Source: Pelodera strongyloides (lineage: Eukaryota > Nematoda > Chromadorea > Rhabditida > Rhabditidae). From it: a DNA stretch of 64,000 bases. This document shows positions 1 to 13,931 of this stretch, piece by piece (position 1 is the first letter of the stretch; every line of letters begins with the position of its first letter). The notes under the pieces are model-generated. The model made no database searches. It was given only the letters and a program-made list of their open reading frames with translations, and had not been told where the DNA came from. The DNA lies in the NCBI GenBank assembly GCA_036852015.1, contig JAANDG010000110.1:124001-188000 (forward strand). The letters are read 5' to 3'. The position numbers and the translations under genes are program-made.

Positions 1-1450
1 AAAACTAATCATATTACGATATATTGTCACACTTTTATTGCCATGATACCACTTCATGAAGAGAACATGTTTTAGAACAGTTTCAGTACACAATGTTCAA
101 TAATATTTATTCCTTTCTATCACATACAAATACAGGACACTCGCTGTTACAGGCAGATAGCTAGCACCAAAACACAAATGAGGTGCTGGGAATGGGAACT
201 AATGCTCGGAATACGATTAGTTATTTGTTTTTCTTTTAAGCAGAGTGGCACGTGGTTTTGAAAGCAACCGGTCAACTTGCACCCGCACGTACTGTAATCG
301 AATTTCTGTCGTAACGTTGCACATAATTTACGGAAAAACGCCCAGAAAACGCTATAAACCACGCGCAACACCGCTTTAAGATCACAAGGTTCCAAAACAA
401 TTGACATTTAGTCCCTGACTAAAAAATGATACCCAAACAACCAGTAACTCAGAAAATGAAAGTAAACCAATAAAAACTACATATATATGAGTACCTTTTT
501 GTTAAACAACACACAAATAACAGTGAACAAATAGTAAATGAAGAGCAACAAATAATATTTATCAATGGATAAAGTTACCAGAAGTCGTATTCACCACTCA
601 GATTCCCTTGGGGTAATAGTCCCTGGGGACAGAAAACAGCATTACAATGTGAGATACGCAGAGAAAAGGACGGGGAATTCCCCACGGGGAATCGAGTGGT
701 GAATGTGGCCTCGGAACAATGCGAAAGGAAGCTTTCTTCTTTTCACCAAACTTTTACAAAATCTACAATGGTCATCCGGAAACAAACACGCAATAACATC
801 AATTTATCTACTAAATTTTAGCCACAAAACAGTCGACTATAACTAATTCTTCACAAGAAACAAAGGTTAGAAGTTAAAAAATATACATACATCAAAATGA
901 GTGTTAAAACCAATACATAAACAAGGAAGCAATAATAAAAGCTATTTCCGCGTTCCGGTCTTTTGATCTTAAAATAACCAACAAATCGCTCAAACGTTGT
1001 AAAAGGGACACTTTTTCTCAAAAGAAAAAAAAACCGAGGGGTCAGTTGTTTTGCGAGTTCATTCCTGTCTGGCAAGGGGCAATAACAACATTTTAAACCA
1101 AACTATACACAACAAACTTCATTGGCAAGGCAAAAGCATCTACCGTCGTGACCCCAAATAATCACTCATATTTTGAACACATTCTCATAAATACATACAA
1201 CTCAAAGTCGCACTACAATGACAATAAAGTGGAAGCTTTTTGGTAATGACAGTAAAAACCCGTCAAATAAAAAACCCTATATTCATAGAAGCGAGTAAAA
1301 GAATACAAATAAGGGAAGAACAACGTTACTACCTTACTACGCTAAACTGACATTACTGACATCCCTATGCAATAACTTACTGTAGGATAACTTCCCATCA
1401 AATGCACAGTATATTCTATAGCTGTTCCTGTCATCTCGGAATCCGCTGAC
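1..1450. other. 3' flank, no gene recognised
   Basis: This stretch lies downstream of the minus-strand zinc-finger gene that ends at 1451. It is AT-rich, with only short unconvincing open frames and no protein motif I recognise. Part of it is probably that gene's 3' untranslated region. One foldback element sits at 579-714. Confidence 0.4.
579..714. mobile_element. MITE, family A (CATATTCACCACTC ends), copy 1
   Basis: About 135 bp with terminal inverted repeats: a TATTCACCACTC-type left end and a GAGTGGTGAAT-type right end. Both are followed inward by GGGGA/TCCCC-rich sequence. Related copies lie at 3409-3545 and 30784-30917; this copy is in the opposite orientation to them. There is no coding capacity. 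I could not define a target-site duplication with confidence. Confidence 0.75.
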
Positions 1451-4400
1451 TCATCGAGTAACACCAGCTGAGGTCTTGCTCTCTTCAGAAGTCTTCCCAG
1501 CCACAGGATTCGGCAGTTCATTCACTTTCGCTTGATTCTTCACTGTACCGCCCACTCTTCTCACCAAATCCATTCGTTGGTCACAAATACCAGCAAGCTC
1601 TTTGCTGAACTGAAATACAAAAGATTCGAAACATTAATATAGCAAAGGGGGGATTCCATTATTAATGTACCCATACCAGGCACAAATACGTATCTAAAGC
1701 TTGCGCACAACTGAAACATTCCATTATTCATGTACAAATTTACAAACGAGTACTTAAAGGGATAGGTTCATCTCAAATCACCTCTCTTTTTATTGTTTTT
1801 ATTAATAATATCACATATTCACAATGAGAATTAAATCAATCACAGAACCATACGCCTCGCAGAAGAAGCTTCCTTTATTGGAAACCAGGTGATCGGAAGC
1901 AAAAATCTAAACGCAAAAACTAATACCGTACACAGATCGCGCGGGCTAATGGCAATTAGCCAAGTTACAAACTACACTCGGCCAAGCGATTAAATGATAA
2001 TTCACCGTGGGAAATAATGTCCTGTCGAGTGTAGTTTGTAACTTGGCTAATTGCCATTACCCCGCGAAATCTGTGTACGGTATAAGTTTTTGCGTTTAGA
2101 TTTTAGCTTCCGATCACCCAGTTTCCAATAAAGGAAGCTTCTTCTGCTAGGCGTACTGTTCTGTGATTGATTTACTTTTCATTGTGAATGATACTTGTGT
2201 TATTATTAATAAAAACAATAAAAAGAGGGGTGATTTGAGATGAACCTATCCCTTTAAAGCCCGCGCCAACGTGAAAAGTGAAGACTATTCTACAAAACGG
2301 CCCTATATTTTAGCGAGCAAATTACGGCTTAAAATAAATGCGTTAAATGGAAGAATAGACAAGTACCACCCTGACACTTGCACAATAATTACCTGGTTAT
2401 TTTCCTCGTCTAGCAATTGCATTCTGTCGCGGATGGCCAGATAATTAGCCGCCAGAAACTCCAATTCACTATGTCGCTTCTTGATTTCCTCACGCAAAGT
2501 GGACTCTCTTTGTGTGAGCGCAAAGATTTGCTGAATCAGGACATTATTATAAAAAAGAACAATTTATTGCATGTACAGCATACCAAAATATTTCGATTCA
2601 GACATAATAGCTAAATATAATATAATAACCTATTTGCTTCAATCGCCGTTCCTATGCACCGCCGTCGAAATATTTTACTATCAATTTGAACTTCCCATAT
2701 TTGTCTGCCAGGATCAACTTTGTCTACTTTCCGATTTTCCCTGACAATATCTAACAGACATCATTCGTCTCCAAATCCAGAACATGCACGTATTAATCAC
2801 AGTAATCCAGACAACATCAAAAATATAGAAAACACTAGACAAACCTTCTCCGTGTATTCTTGTGTAACCGTATCTTCCGTCAAATCCACGACCTCATCTT
2901 TGACTACGCGTTCAGTCTAAATACAGGGATTTGTAACGTTGCAACGTACCAAAACGAAAACAACTGTGAAATACCCATAATCCCGAAGGAAAACAAAAAC
3001 CTCCCTAGGTTTAGGTTATCTTCTCATTTACAATTAGACATCAATACTGTACACATATTAATGACTATGGTTAAATTCAAACATTGTTATCATATCAAAA
3101 AGATTTATCGGTCCCCAAAAAATATTTCTAAACCAACCCTTTCTGGTTCACTAAACAGAGAAGAAGGCAGTTCCTGGGCCTGGGTTACCTTCTCGGTTTC
3201 AGACGGGACAGGCATCTGAATACAGAATACTCGTGATTATCATATCAAACCAAAAAAAAAAAGAATATACCTACACAAAAACGAAACCACAATATCACGA
3301 TGATACCACAAAAAATATGAAATATAATCCCACAACAAGGATCAAACTTTGAGGAAGATCCTATAATTCATTATATTCTACCGTAAGCGTAAGATAGAAA
3401 AGTATTTCCAGAAGCCATATTCACCACTCAGTTCCCCGTGGGGAATTCCCCGTCCTTTTCTCAGCGTCTCTCACATTAGAATGCTATTTTCTGTCCCCAG
3501 GGACTATTTCCCCAAGGGAATCGGAGTGGTGAATATGGTCTCTGAACTACAAAAAAACTAGACAAAGTACCGGTTTATCTTTATCTATCGATTGTAAACT
3601 AAATACTCATAAAAAATAAAATCAATAAAGTATGTACAGTACCTGTTGTTGGTTTCTCAGTGGATAAGGAGTGAATGCGGGATTGGGAACCCGATTTGCA
3701 GGCGGGGCCGAGGGCGTGCTCACCATATTATTCATCGGCTGAAATGTATAGGTGAATCATAATAATCATAAATAATTAATACAATATGCCTTATTCAAGT
3801 CTCAAGTTCTCTCTATCTATATGCCAGTTTGACCCCGATAAAGAGCCAAAAAAGCGAGATCCGAATAAAATTATCATAATAATTAGCAACGCAGGCAGGC
3901 TACAGTATACACTAACTACAATAAAAGTGCTCACGAAGCCCTACAACTACAACATAACTTCCTACTAGTCAGGGCCATAGACATGCAAAGCAATAAATCA
4001 AAAGTCTAGATTTTTAAATAAATCTAGATTTACTGTGTTACACAAGTACATTTTTAATAATAATAATAACAATTAATAATAATAACAATAATAATAATAA
4101 AAAGTTCAAATTCTACCTAAAACGAATCTTTAGTTTAATTAGAATAATTCAAATAATAAGAGAAATAAATAAAATAAATGAACAACAAACCCTCTCGTGG
4201 CAACTGGATGACACCGGTCGGCCAACTGATGGTATACTCGCTTGAGCTGAAATGATTCCATCAAAAGGTTGGAGAGATAGACTTGTTCCCGCATAATTTA
4301 AGTTTCAATTTGCATTCACAATCTCCCAAAATAATCAGTTGAGTTCGTCTCTACCGATCGGAGGCAAAACGAAATAGCCTAACTTTACATCACAAAAAAA

Positions 4401-7400
4401 TGACGTTCCATTTAACGAACTTTTACTTTACTGAACAAGACATCATGTTCTAATATTATAAAGGCGACCAGGTTTCAGAATACTGTATCCCAATAGAACA
4501 CTGTTTTGGAAAGCCTACCACGTATTCCCGTCTCTGTCACTTCCGTCCGCATCGTTCCACTTAGGGCACGTTCAACGTCCGCAAAAATCGTATCCTGAAA
4601 AGAAATATAACAGATAAAAATCCAACAACATCCGCCTTGCACAAAACATCAAAATACAATCTTCATGATTAACCAATGTATACCTGTCATCATTGCCCGT
4701 CACTGAACAGCCCGAACTCATCAGAATACGCATCACACCAAACATAACAGCATAGGGGTGAGTCAGATTTCTTTTTTCGATAAGACGAAGATAAGCTACT
4801 ATTTTCAAAACTGACACTGGCCGTTCTGTTCACTGTCTCATATCCGTTCCCGTACATCCCCGCTCGTGCATCTGTGGTGGACCTCATCGGTATGTTTTCA
4901 TAGACCAAAGAATCATCAGATTCCTAAACAAAGGCTTTCACTTTCCTGGAAACTCAGTTCATGAAAACTGAAAATGAGTGTTTCGCAAAAAAACACGGTT
5001 TGAATTTCACAAAAGAGCATGTTTCAGACAGTCAATAAAATACAAAAACACACCTCTACAAATGTTGCGGCAGGTTTTATCAGTAGATGGCCGATGGAAA
5101 AAATAGGCATGTTATGTCGGCTTTCAAAGGTTTACGATTACTCAAAATAAATGAAAAACATACAGACGAAACGCAGGGCTCACGTACAAATAATCGTATT
5201 CTTACCGGGTGAGGGGGAGCTAGACCTTCACCCACTGGAGACACAGACTTTGACGCGGCCGATGATGCAGTAGTTGTATTCGTGTTCAATGACGACTTCG
5301 AAGATGACTGTGGCTAAAAAAGAATAGGCTTTTGTAAGGTAAAACAGTATCGAGTAACGACAAATTCAAACTCTAAACCCGGTCGTTCCTTCAAGAGAAC
5401 TCTGCCCTTCATTGGTTTGATTAGTTTCTTTTGAGGCAAAAGTTCTGCTTGCTAGATGGTTGGCCAACATCACACGAAGCAATTAGTTCAAGGTAGTATG
5501 ACTTCAAAATAAGGGCATAAATTAGGTCAGCATCTCAAAAAATTTGGCACGTGGCACGTGCTAAGTCTAAATCACCTCCCTCGACGGGAGATGATTTATA
5601 CTAATTTGCATATAAAGCAACGGATGGGGTGCTTTATGCTATGCTTCAAAAGAAGAAGTCAACTGTCTAACCTCAGAAGTGGAGGGCTTGGAGGGAAGGA
5701 GAAGTCTTTCCGGTCGCATCACTTCACTACCAGTACCCCACACATGAGAGTGCAGCAGACTATCACTTTCCTTGGCAGACACGTCAGATTGATAGGCAAT
5801 ATCCGCGATTGGCTGTCTGAAACAAAGTCACATAAACGTGAGGCACAGCACATTGGAAGATATCTATATTATATAAATCAATGATAAAGGGTAGGCAAAC
5901 ATTCGCAAACCTTCTTTTTACTTACTTAAAAGTGGAATTTTAGACATACAAATAAATAGTACAAATTAAAAAGCCTGAATTATACGTTAACTGAAACTAC
6001 AGATAAAAAAACTGACTGTGAAGCTTATAGTCATAGTATTTAGTTATTTACTAGCGCCAATTAAAACCCTAGTGCGAAATACCTGTCGAAGCTAACAGGG
6101 AAAGCTGCCAGCAAGTATCGAAGTATCGCATATAATAAGTCACGAAATGATCAGAGTATCGTAGAGAACAGGCTAGTTACATACCCATTATCATCGGTAA
6201 GGCAGAACTTCTTGTTTCTGTCCTTGAACATTTTGTTCACACGGATGAGACGATTCATAGGCTGAAAGTTTACAGAAATGACAAACTATATCATAATCCT
6301 AAATCAAACCACGAAGATCTTAAAGCCCTAGGCCTCCGTGTATCCCTCACACTTGCTTGGTACACGCAATTTCCCTTCGTTAAACGGGGAAAGCTTATAA
6401 TCAGTGGAAGGTCATAAATCCGGATTGTTACTAATTTCTAAAATGAAATAACCAACCCTGCACGCCAACGTCTCCCATTTCTTCTTCTTTTTCTCAGCGC
6501 TTGCCGCGACCGGCAGTACAGGTCCGGGTCCGACTGTCGGTAGGCGCCGTTTAGCGATACGCGAAGGAGACGAAGTAAATGCTGAGGTTCCGGACGCGGA
6601 CACGGATAAAACACCTGAATATGAATGTAATCATACCACAATAAACAACTATATGAAGCCGGTAATGTTCTATGAGCGAATGCCTTTTCCAGGTAAAGTT
6701 GATTTTCTATAATTATTCTAGCTAAATTCTCTCATAGATGGACGCATTCTAACACTTACAATTTTGTAAACATCCATCATATACCCTTCCTCATTGAAAG
6801 GCGATAGACACATTATATATGAAAGATAAAGACAAAAAGAAGAAGAAAAGTACCCTTATTTTTGAGATTCTCCTCTAGTTTCTCTGACTCAGAGCTCTCT
6901 TTCTCTGTCCCTCCCGACGGCCTTTTCTTTTCTGTGCTAATATTGGACCCGGCAAGCTTCTCTGCTACATTCTGTAATAGAAATAGTGCTCCGGAGATCC
7001 ATCACAAAGAACAACAAAGTCAACCCCATAACTACCCACCAAATGCAAATTTCCACACCGGGAACGAAGCAACGAAGACCACAAACTCCCGAGAATAAAG
7101 AAAACGGAGAAAAAAATAATGCATGTAAAAGAAAGGTTAGCGCGTGCAATGGGGGGGGGAGTTCATTAGAATGTGAAGAGTATCTGGCATACCAAGCACC
7201 CACCCACCAACCCCCAAGAACTAACAAGAAAACCTCGTCTCTTTCCGTTCGTCGCATGGAAAGTCTAGCAAAAAATCCCCTTTTCTAAAATTAAAATATT
7301 GGATTTAGCTCAATAAAGAACGAGCTTAAGCAAGGCATAGCTTCAATACGATACAAAAAGGTCTACTTGCTAGCATTACGAAAAGGGCGACAGAAACAAC

Positions 7401-10400
7401 AGGAAGCAAATAAACATGCAAGAATACAAACGAACCGGCTTTTCTTTTTGAGGCAAAACATTTTTCGGCAATTTGTTTTTCTGCTTCGACCCATTCTGAA
7501 AATCGAAAAGCAACGTGTGCTGTGTAAGCGTGAGCAGATGGATAATAATAAGAAGAATAAATCGGACAAAAACAGCGCTTTAGTGCTGCATACACAAGAA
7601 AGGGTCATAAATTACAGGAGAACGCCAAATGAAAGCATGAAAGGTAACCGCCCTCAAGTAAAGTAACGGTGTCATAAGGGGACAATATCTCTTTAAAGAA
7701 TATATCCGACCAACCTTCGCTTTCGCACCCTTGTTGGCCGCTCCACACTTTTTCTTCTCTGAACCGGGACGTGTTACACGGGCAGGGAGTCTAAATATAA
7801 CATATTTGATTTCATGCATAATCAGCATAATGAACAAATGAACTCTAGAAATAGCGGACATCCTAGGCCTAGATTTACATGGAAAATATAGAAGTGCAAC
7901 AGTAGTGAAAGCCGAAAGGGATAAGAAGACCCATCATCAGCACAGGAGAACTGAACCTTTCATAAAATAGTTTGTGAACAAAGCAATTTGTCATCTGGAA
8001 CTCGTCGCAGTCGTCGCCTAATGCTAAGTACCTCTGAGGAACATGTCACGAGCAAACCTCGAAACTGTATTGTACCATCCTTGAATGGCGAATTGAATGC
8101 TCTCGAAGCGTAAAATATTTATTTATTAAAATTTCTAACTCACGTCTGTCGTACAGCAGCGCCTCGTTTGAATTTCGGGGATACCGTATTCGTGCCATCT
8201 GGGGCGGAATGAGTCGAGTTATTTGATCTAAACACAAACAGGGAGTAATGAAAAAGAGTTGGCAAAGAAGAGCAAAAAAGAAAAAGATTGAAACAATACA
8301 ACAATACTAATATATATATATATATATTACTAGGGTATAAATAGATTAAATTGACTAGCGTTGGGTTGGGTGCTGTATACTCATACATCGCAAAGCAACT
8401 ATCAGCGCAACAACTTGCAACACAATACGTAGTGCCGCAAGGTCAAGGTCATACGCTTCAGATCAATAAAACAATAAAGCAAATTTGCAACTAGACTACA
8501 ATTTGTGGTGAATTTATAAGAATGAGAATGACCATGTTCACACATCATCGTAACTCGTAACAATAAATAAACAACAAAACTCTAGAATTAATAACAAACA
8601 GCACAATACAAATACAGTGCTAGTGATTCACAACAGTCTCGTATACTTTCCAATCTACAAACATACCTGGTAGAAGGCGATGGTGAACCGGGAATTTTGC
8701 GGGAATCTCGCACCATCCCCGAACCACTTTTTCCATTCAACTTTCCATTTCCACCATGGCGCGAGGTTGACTGACGTGCCATGTCCTGTAATTCAGATGA
8801 AGAGAAACAACTAGGCCAACCCTATGCGCATTTGTTTCATCACATTCACATAGTATTCCAAATAACACAAAAATGATGCAGCCATGTTTTCAGGTTTCAC
8901 GCACGGAGAAAACGCCACCCTTTAGGACGCGTTTAGGATGGACGAAAAAAAAACTCGACAAAGCAAATACCTTGCCTGTAAATAAATCTATTTTTCTTCA
9001 GGCTAAATATAAATACGCTAGTTGACACATAAAAGGTGAAGCGAGAAATGTAACACAGACAAAAACGAAAACCCTAATTTGAACTGAACCACGCTGGACT
9101 GCATTTTGATCCTTGAATAAAAAGTCCCCGCCCCTCCCACTAAAAACGATTTATAAAACCATTAACTATTTGTAAACAAAAGTAATTAACTATTTGGTAC
9201 GCTAAAGGTGAAGTGTATCAACAGACAAAACCCCTAGTTTGAACAGATGGACTGTATTTTGATCGGTGAAATAAAAGAAATACTGGGTCCCTCCCACCAA
9301 AACAAACAAGCCAGCAAAGGCATAAATCGTGGCGCCGGGGGTGGCTCTTCTATGTGGCAAAAGTGGAAGCCTAATGTTAGACAATAATGAAGACGCTTCT
9401 CATTGTGAATAAACCACAAGGAAAGTAGTTATTATTTGTCTGCAACATCGTCAAATGGACAGTAAAAAGGAGGGGAAATATCGAAATAATCGAAGCTGAA
9501 TACGACAGGAAAAGAAAATTTTCAGCGGCGAACATATCAGGTAAAGAATATGAAATGCGCGCTAAAGGGCTAAATAGTTGAGGTCATTTCAATGGGAATA
9601 TAGACAGTGCAAAAAATTTGAAACTCACAATCAGTCAAGAATTGCAGGCAGAAAGACAAGGGTAAACCAGAAATGAACAAAAAAACAAACAAATAAATGC
9701 ACCTTCGACTGCAAAAAAATACCTGAGCTTCTCCGATTTGAAAGTTCATTTCTTCATTGTAGTCTGCATATTGCTCCATCAAATGATGTGCGTCCATTTT
9801 AGGCAAACTAAAACCGCCTAACTGTAATTTATACTATGAAAGGAAATGAAGAGGGATCGTGAAATACCGTGAAAAGACAGCACATATAACTACAATCCTC
9901 AAATAAAGTAGTCAAAGTATATGAGAGAAAAAAACACGGAACTTGAGTCATGATTGATTGAGTTGAGGTTAAGGTTATTCCAAATTCAAATAAAGAAGGA
10001 GAAGAAAAGATTAGAATTTTAAATAGACACTAAATAGGCGACAGTAAAAAATGAAACCAAGCATATATAAACATACAAATGAGGGGGCACTCGTGGTGGG
10101 CAATGTCCCGGGATCAAAGGCGGCTGGAAGCCACCAACGTCTTGCGGTCTATAAATGTAAATATACATTGTTTTCTTGGTTAGCTACATATTGGGTTGGC
10201 TGAAAGAACTAAAAATTTGCCAACAGTGTTCCAATGACCCATGGAAATATCTTCTTGCAAACATGATTATACCTTATACCCTGTAACGGTACAAGAACTT
10301 TGATTTTTCGATTAAAGATAAGCTGACTCAATAATCACTAGGCTGCGTATCAACAGTAACAATAACACGAAAAACAAGATGTGCTAGAAAAAAAAGCGTT

Positions 10401-12422
10401 TCTTAGCACAAGCACACCTACAAACAAATACTTACCCGCATCCCATTAAAGGAGGCGGCGCCCGGGGATACATGAACGGCGGGGGAAGCTCCCTTTCGAA
10501 ATTGATAATCGGAAGGGACCTTTCTGCAGTAGACGGATCGCGAGCCACCATAGAACTGAAAAGAAAATAATACAATATATACGGTATAAGATAAACTGGT
10601 AAAACGTCCCATTATTCAATCACAAACATCTACGGTATAAATCAAAAAAGAATTGTAATAGGAAAGACAAAGAAGAAAAACGTATAACGTTAACGAAACA
10701 GAGATGAAAGGCCGAATACAAATACAATTCAGCACAGCATGCTAGCATGTGCAAGATTGGTTTAAAAATCTCATTCGTAATTCAAATTCCTAAAAGGGAG
10801 TGCATCTCGTGGGATGCGGGATGCGTCACACCGACCAGTGATGAGATGATTGTAGTTTCTGAAAGCACTAGCAGAAAAGAAAGACATCGAACTCACTTAG
10901 GTCCACGGGGGTATCGAGGAAAATACATGTCTGCAGGGCCACGAACATTTACTGACATTAGTGGGGGAGGGCGTTCCCACGCAGTACATCCCTGCAATAA
11001 GTAAATTAGTAAATTAAATAAATCATTAGTGCAAGGGGAATATATACGTCCGCAGACTGAAAACAGCGAGGACACTCCATTACACGATTACACTCACGGA
11101 ACGTAGGTGAAACCGAAAATCGAAGCGACTCCTTCTAAATGTAAAAAATACCATTTCCATTCTGTTGTTCAGCCAACCCATTAGCCCCCGATGAAACGCG
11201 TCCGACTGCGCGGGCGCCTAAAAGATGTGCGAACGTCGTCACGCGGAAATGGCCAGCGAGAAGTCGACAAGTACAAGTACAAGTAAAATTCTCCAATGAT
11301 GACCAATAGATATAGATGATTATTCAAATCCATTAGTGGTAAAATAAAGTGAAAGGCGAAACACGTGCATAACGAAAAACATACCTGCGAGTCCAGAAAC
11401 GTAGATGGATCCAGAACTTCAGTCTCTCTGGGCCGGTTGCTCAATTTCCTATTTCTTCTTTGCTCTTCCTTTCCCCTTCTGTAGCTCTCTGCGTGTCTGC
11501 GTTCCGACTTCTCTCTCGGTGATCCTTTCCATCTTTCTCTGTCTCTCTCGTCACTCCTTCCTGCACTACGCTCACGACTTCTTGTCTCATCGTCTCGCCC
11601 TCTACTATTTCCACTTCCCGATCTCTGATCCCTCTCTCTAGCGCTTCCAGTATCCACGGCAGGTTCCTTTATCTCAGCAGGCCGACCCTCCAAAAGTCGG
11701 TGGTTCCTCTCGTAACGAACAGTGTGGTCCTTGGAATCGATGTGCTAAATTATACAGCAATATTAATATTGCATAATGTTATGGTACTCGGTACTGATAG
11801 GCGCATTGGTGCATAAGGTGTCCTATGTGCGGTGACTACGCAAACGTAAGATTCTGAGCATGTTGCTTTTATTGATAGCTTAATTTGGATTTATACGAAT
11901 ATTGGCAGACCGATGAGCCAAGGCAAGATATAACTTTCTCCTGCTTTTATCCTTCCTCTTCATTATCAGAAATCTAATTTTGAGCCGTGACAATACAACA
12001 CACGAAGGTAAACAAAACTGACGAACTAAACTAACCAAACAATATTCCTTGAGACCTTCGAGTTTTTTATTGCATAGAACACAAAGCATCCGTCCATCAT
12101 ATTTATCAGACGTTGACATCTTAAGCTGGTGCTTTAGACTAGACATGTGCTCCACGTAACTCTGAAAAATGGGTGTTTATTACAAGTACTGAAAGATGAA
12201 GCAGAGCTCTTTCTTTTGATCTATGAGCATGTGCCGAATAATACTGGAAGCTCCGGTGGGAAGCGTAAAAAGACGGGAGACAGTTCGGTGAATGGTAGAT
12301 GAATGCCTATGTTTGTCGTAGGGACGGGCCTCCTTAAATAAAATGACTAAGTAAATGTAACTCACGTAATGGCACGCTAAATCCATGCCACAAGGCACAC
12401 ATTTGAGCTCCTCGCTTGCCAT
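1451..12422 (-). CDS. Protein with two matrin-type zinc fingers, charged RE/RD region, Pro-rich and coiled-coil parts
   Basis: About 880 aa from 23 exons (high to low): 12366-12422, 12036-12161, 11385-11744, 10897-10991, 10436-10555, 10073-10148, 9723-9821, 8667-8785, 8144-8227, 7715-7800, 6854-6971, 6457-6614, 6185-6261, 5672-5816, 5206-5313, about 4744-4923, 4519-4594, 4191-4246, 3643-3738, 3189-3215, 2845-2916, 2393-2530, 1451-1609. Phases agree throughout; the ends of exons 4744-4923 and 10073-10148 are uncertain. Finger 1 is C8, C11, H24, H30 and finger 2 is C46, C49, H62, H68 (both C-x2-C-x12-H-x5-H, the U1/matrin type that usually binds RNA). An Arg/Glu/Asp/Ser-rich stretch follows (for example GRSDERDRERWKG), then Pro-rich exons (PPPFMYPRAPPPLMG) and a C-terminal helix (REEIKKRHSELEF). 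The start ATG lies 3 nt after a TTTCTCTTTCAG acceptor. A nuclear RNA-binding role is inferred. I cannot name the family member. Confidence 0.8.
1754..2257. mobile_element. Long palindromic TTAA MITE (504 bp)
   Basis: Begins TTAAAGGGATAGGTTCATC and ends with its reverse complement GATGAACCTATCCCTTTAA. The two arms of about 220 bp are nearly perfect complements around a short loop near 1980-2030. It lies in the last intron of the zinc-finger gene. TTAA at both tips is the target of piggyBac-type transposases; no open frame is present. Confidence 0.85.
3409..3545. mobile_element. MITE, family A, copy 2
   Basis: Inverted ends CCATATTCACCACTC and GAGTGGTGAATATGG, with the same internal CCCCGTGGGGAATTCCCC-type core as the copies at 579-714 and 30784-30917. 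It lies in an intron of the zinc-finger gene. Confidence 0.78.
7983..8130. repeat. Dispersed repeat, copy 1
   Basis: Shares a run of similarity with 26866-26995: CATCTGGAACTCGTCGC, then an ACCTCTG...ACATGTCA block, GCAAAC, a CGAAACTGTA.TGTA block, CCTTGAAT and a CTCTCGAA..CGTAAAA-like end. The two copies are 18 kb apart and not inverted. No ends or coding sequence could be defined. Confidence 0.55.
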
Positions 12423-12548
12423 GCCCTGAAAGAGAAACAAATAAAGCCTGTATGCTATGCACTACAATGAATGAAAATAAAGCCACAGAAAACCATTCTT
12501 CCAAACAGAGCAGCGAAACGTAGCAGATGTGACCAATAATCTTTTTAT

Positions 12549-12687
12549 AGGGAGAAATGCACGAATAGTGGGAGCTGGGAGCCTCCCCGGTTGGGAGAAT
12601 TTGTCTCTGCGTGTGCTCCCCTCTCTTTCTCTCACCTCCCACTGGGTGCTGGGAGCATATTCCCGGTGTTCGTGTATACGGCCACAG
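12549..12687. mobile_element. MITE, family B (GGCCGTATGCACGAAC ends), copy 1
   Basis: Right end GTTCGTGTATACGGCC mirrors the left end TGCACGAATAGTGGGAGC. The interior GGTTGGGAGAATTTGTCTCT is shared with 58183-58306. It lies between the zinc-finger gene start and the channel gene end. Confidence 0.7.
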
Positions 12688-12699
12688 GGAGTGTAACAA

Positions 12700-13735
12700 T
12701 AACTAACTGTTTAGCTAAACAAAAAATAGTGAGACATAAGAACAGAAAAACAAATCAATGATGTAAAAATATGAATAAAAAATAAGGCGGAAAAATTTCG
12801 CTACGATCATTACAAATTACAAATTTTAATACCTATCGTAATTTGTATTCACGTGCACTTGGTGCATAAATTGGTTGTTTCAGAAACAGTGTTTCTAGAA
12901 ACTTTCTACAGTACCACCCAGTCGCATTTAAGTCAATTGTTTGTGTGAGTTGTGTTGTTCGTTATGTCTGGTCACACCTTAAGTTCACTTTTCTGTCAGC
13001 ATCTCACCGCGCACCTCGCCCAGTGTTCGCCATTCCCTCGCCAGATTATCTCGAGTGCCCGTAGCACCCTTTCGCTAAGACAGGCCGAAGTTGCCCCTTT
13101 TCATCCTCGCTATGCATCGATTCCCGTTGTCGTTGCGCCTACTTTCGCGCCAGTGTTTGCCGCGCACCAACCCAGTTTGGTCAATACAGTAACCACATCG
13201 GTATCCTTCGGTATCCTATGCAAGATAACCGTAGAGTCACCCAAATAAGTTTCGCACTGAATATTGTAGGTAAAAGAACAACTACAATACCCAAACCCAA
13301 AGATAAACTGAGTTTAAATGTTATTTTTTTAAACAAACAAGGTCATTTTGAATAGCATACTTTATACAATGATTCAACCAACAAAATGCATTTCTATTCA
13401 ACTGTACCCGTTACACAATTAAAGCAAGCCGAATAATGCAAAGTAGCATCCTAATACAAGTTTGCGAAGCAAGTGTACAAAAATGATCAATACTGCAAAC
13501 ATATGTACAGAATAAGAAAGTACGACCTAGAAATATAGTAATAATAGCAAAACGGTTAAATCACTCCTGTTCAATTTCCGTGAGCGTTTCTGTATGAGAA
13601 TTAAAACTTCATGAAATGTTGCACAATGATTGGCAGGGGCAGAAATCTCTTTCTAATATCATAAATCGTAAAAACTTAAAAGGGGGCTGCATTGGAATCG
13701 TAATAAATCCTTGTAAAATGAAAAAAAAAACATTT
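12700..13735. other. Intergenic, no gene recognised
   Basis: Lies between two minus-strand genes. A 98-codon plus-strand open frame at 12952-13248 has no recognisable motif and no splice partners. The rest is AT-rich and looks non-coding. It probably holds the 3' untranslated region of the channel gene and promoter sequence for the zinc-finger gene. Confidence 0.4.
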
Positions 13736-13739
13736 CCTA

Positions 13740-13885
13740 GAAAGTTGTATTCCACCAAATGGTCACGAACCAGTCATGAACCTGTCACCAGATGGTTTTT
13801 TCGGTGAATCACTGGTTTTTTTCGTGGGCCAGCCCATTTGGTGACCTCGTCGTGACCACTTGGTGACCAAGTTTTATCGAAACTG
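13740..13885. repeat. TGGTCACGAACC/GGTTTTTTCG repeat, copy 1
   Basis: Internally repetitive block built from CCANNTGGTGAC / GTCACNANNTGG words, such as TTTGGTGACC and GTCACGAACCAGTCA, in both orientations. A similar block is at 14775-14985. It behaves like an imperfect foldback element. Confidence 0.6.
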
Positions 13886-13931
13886 TGTAAGTTGTAAACA
13901 GCTGTAGATAAACTAAACTTTAGTAGAGTAC

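Noticed and set aside
12952..13248. Plus-strand 98-codon open frame
   Set aside because: No motif, no splice context, composition like its surroundings, and it lies between two minus-strand genes.
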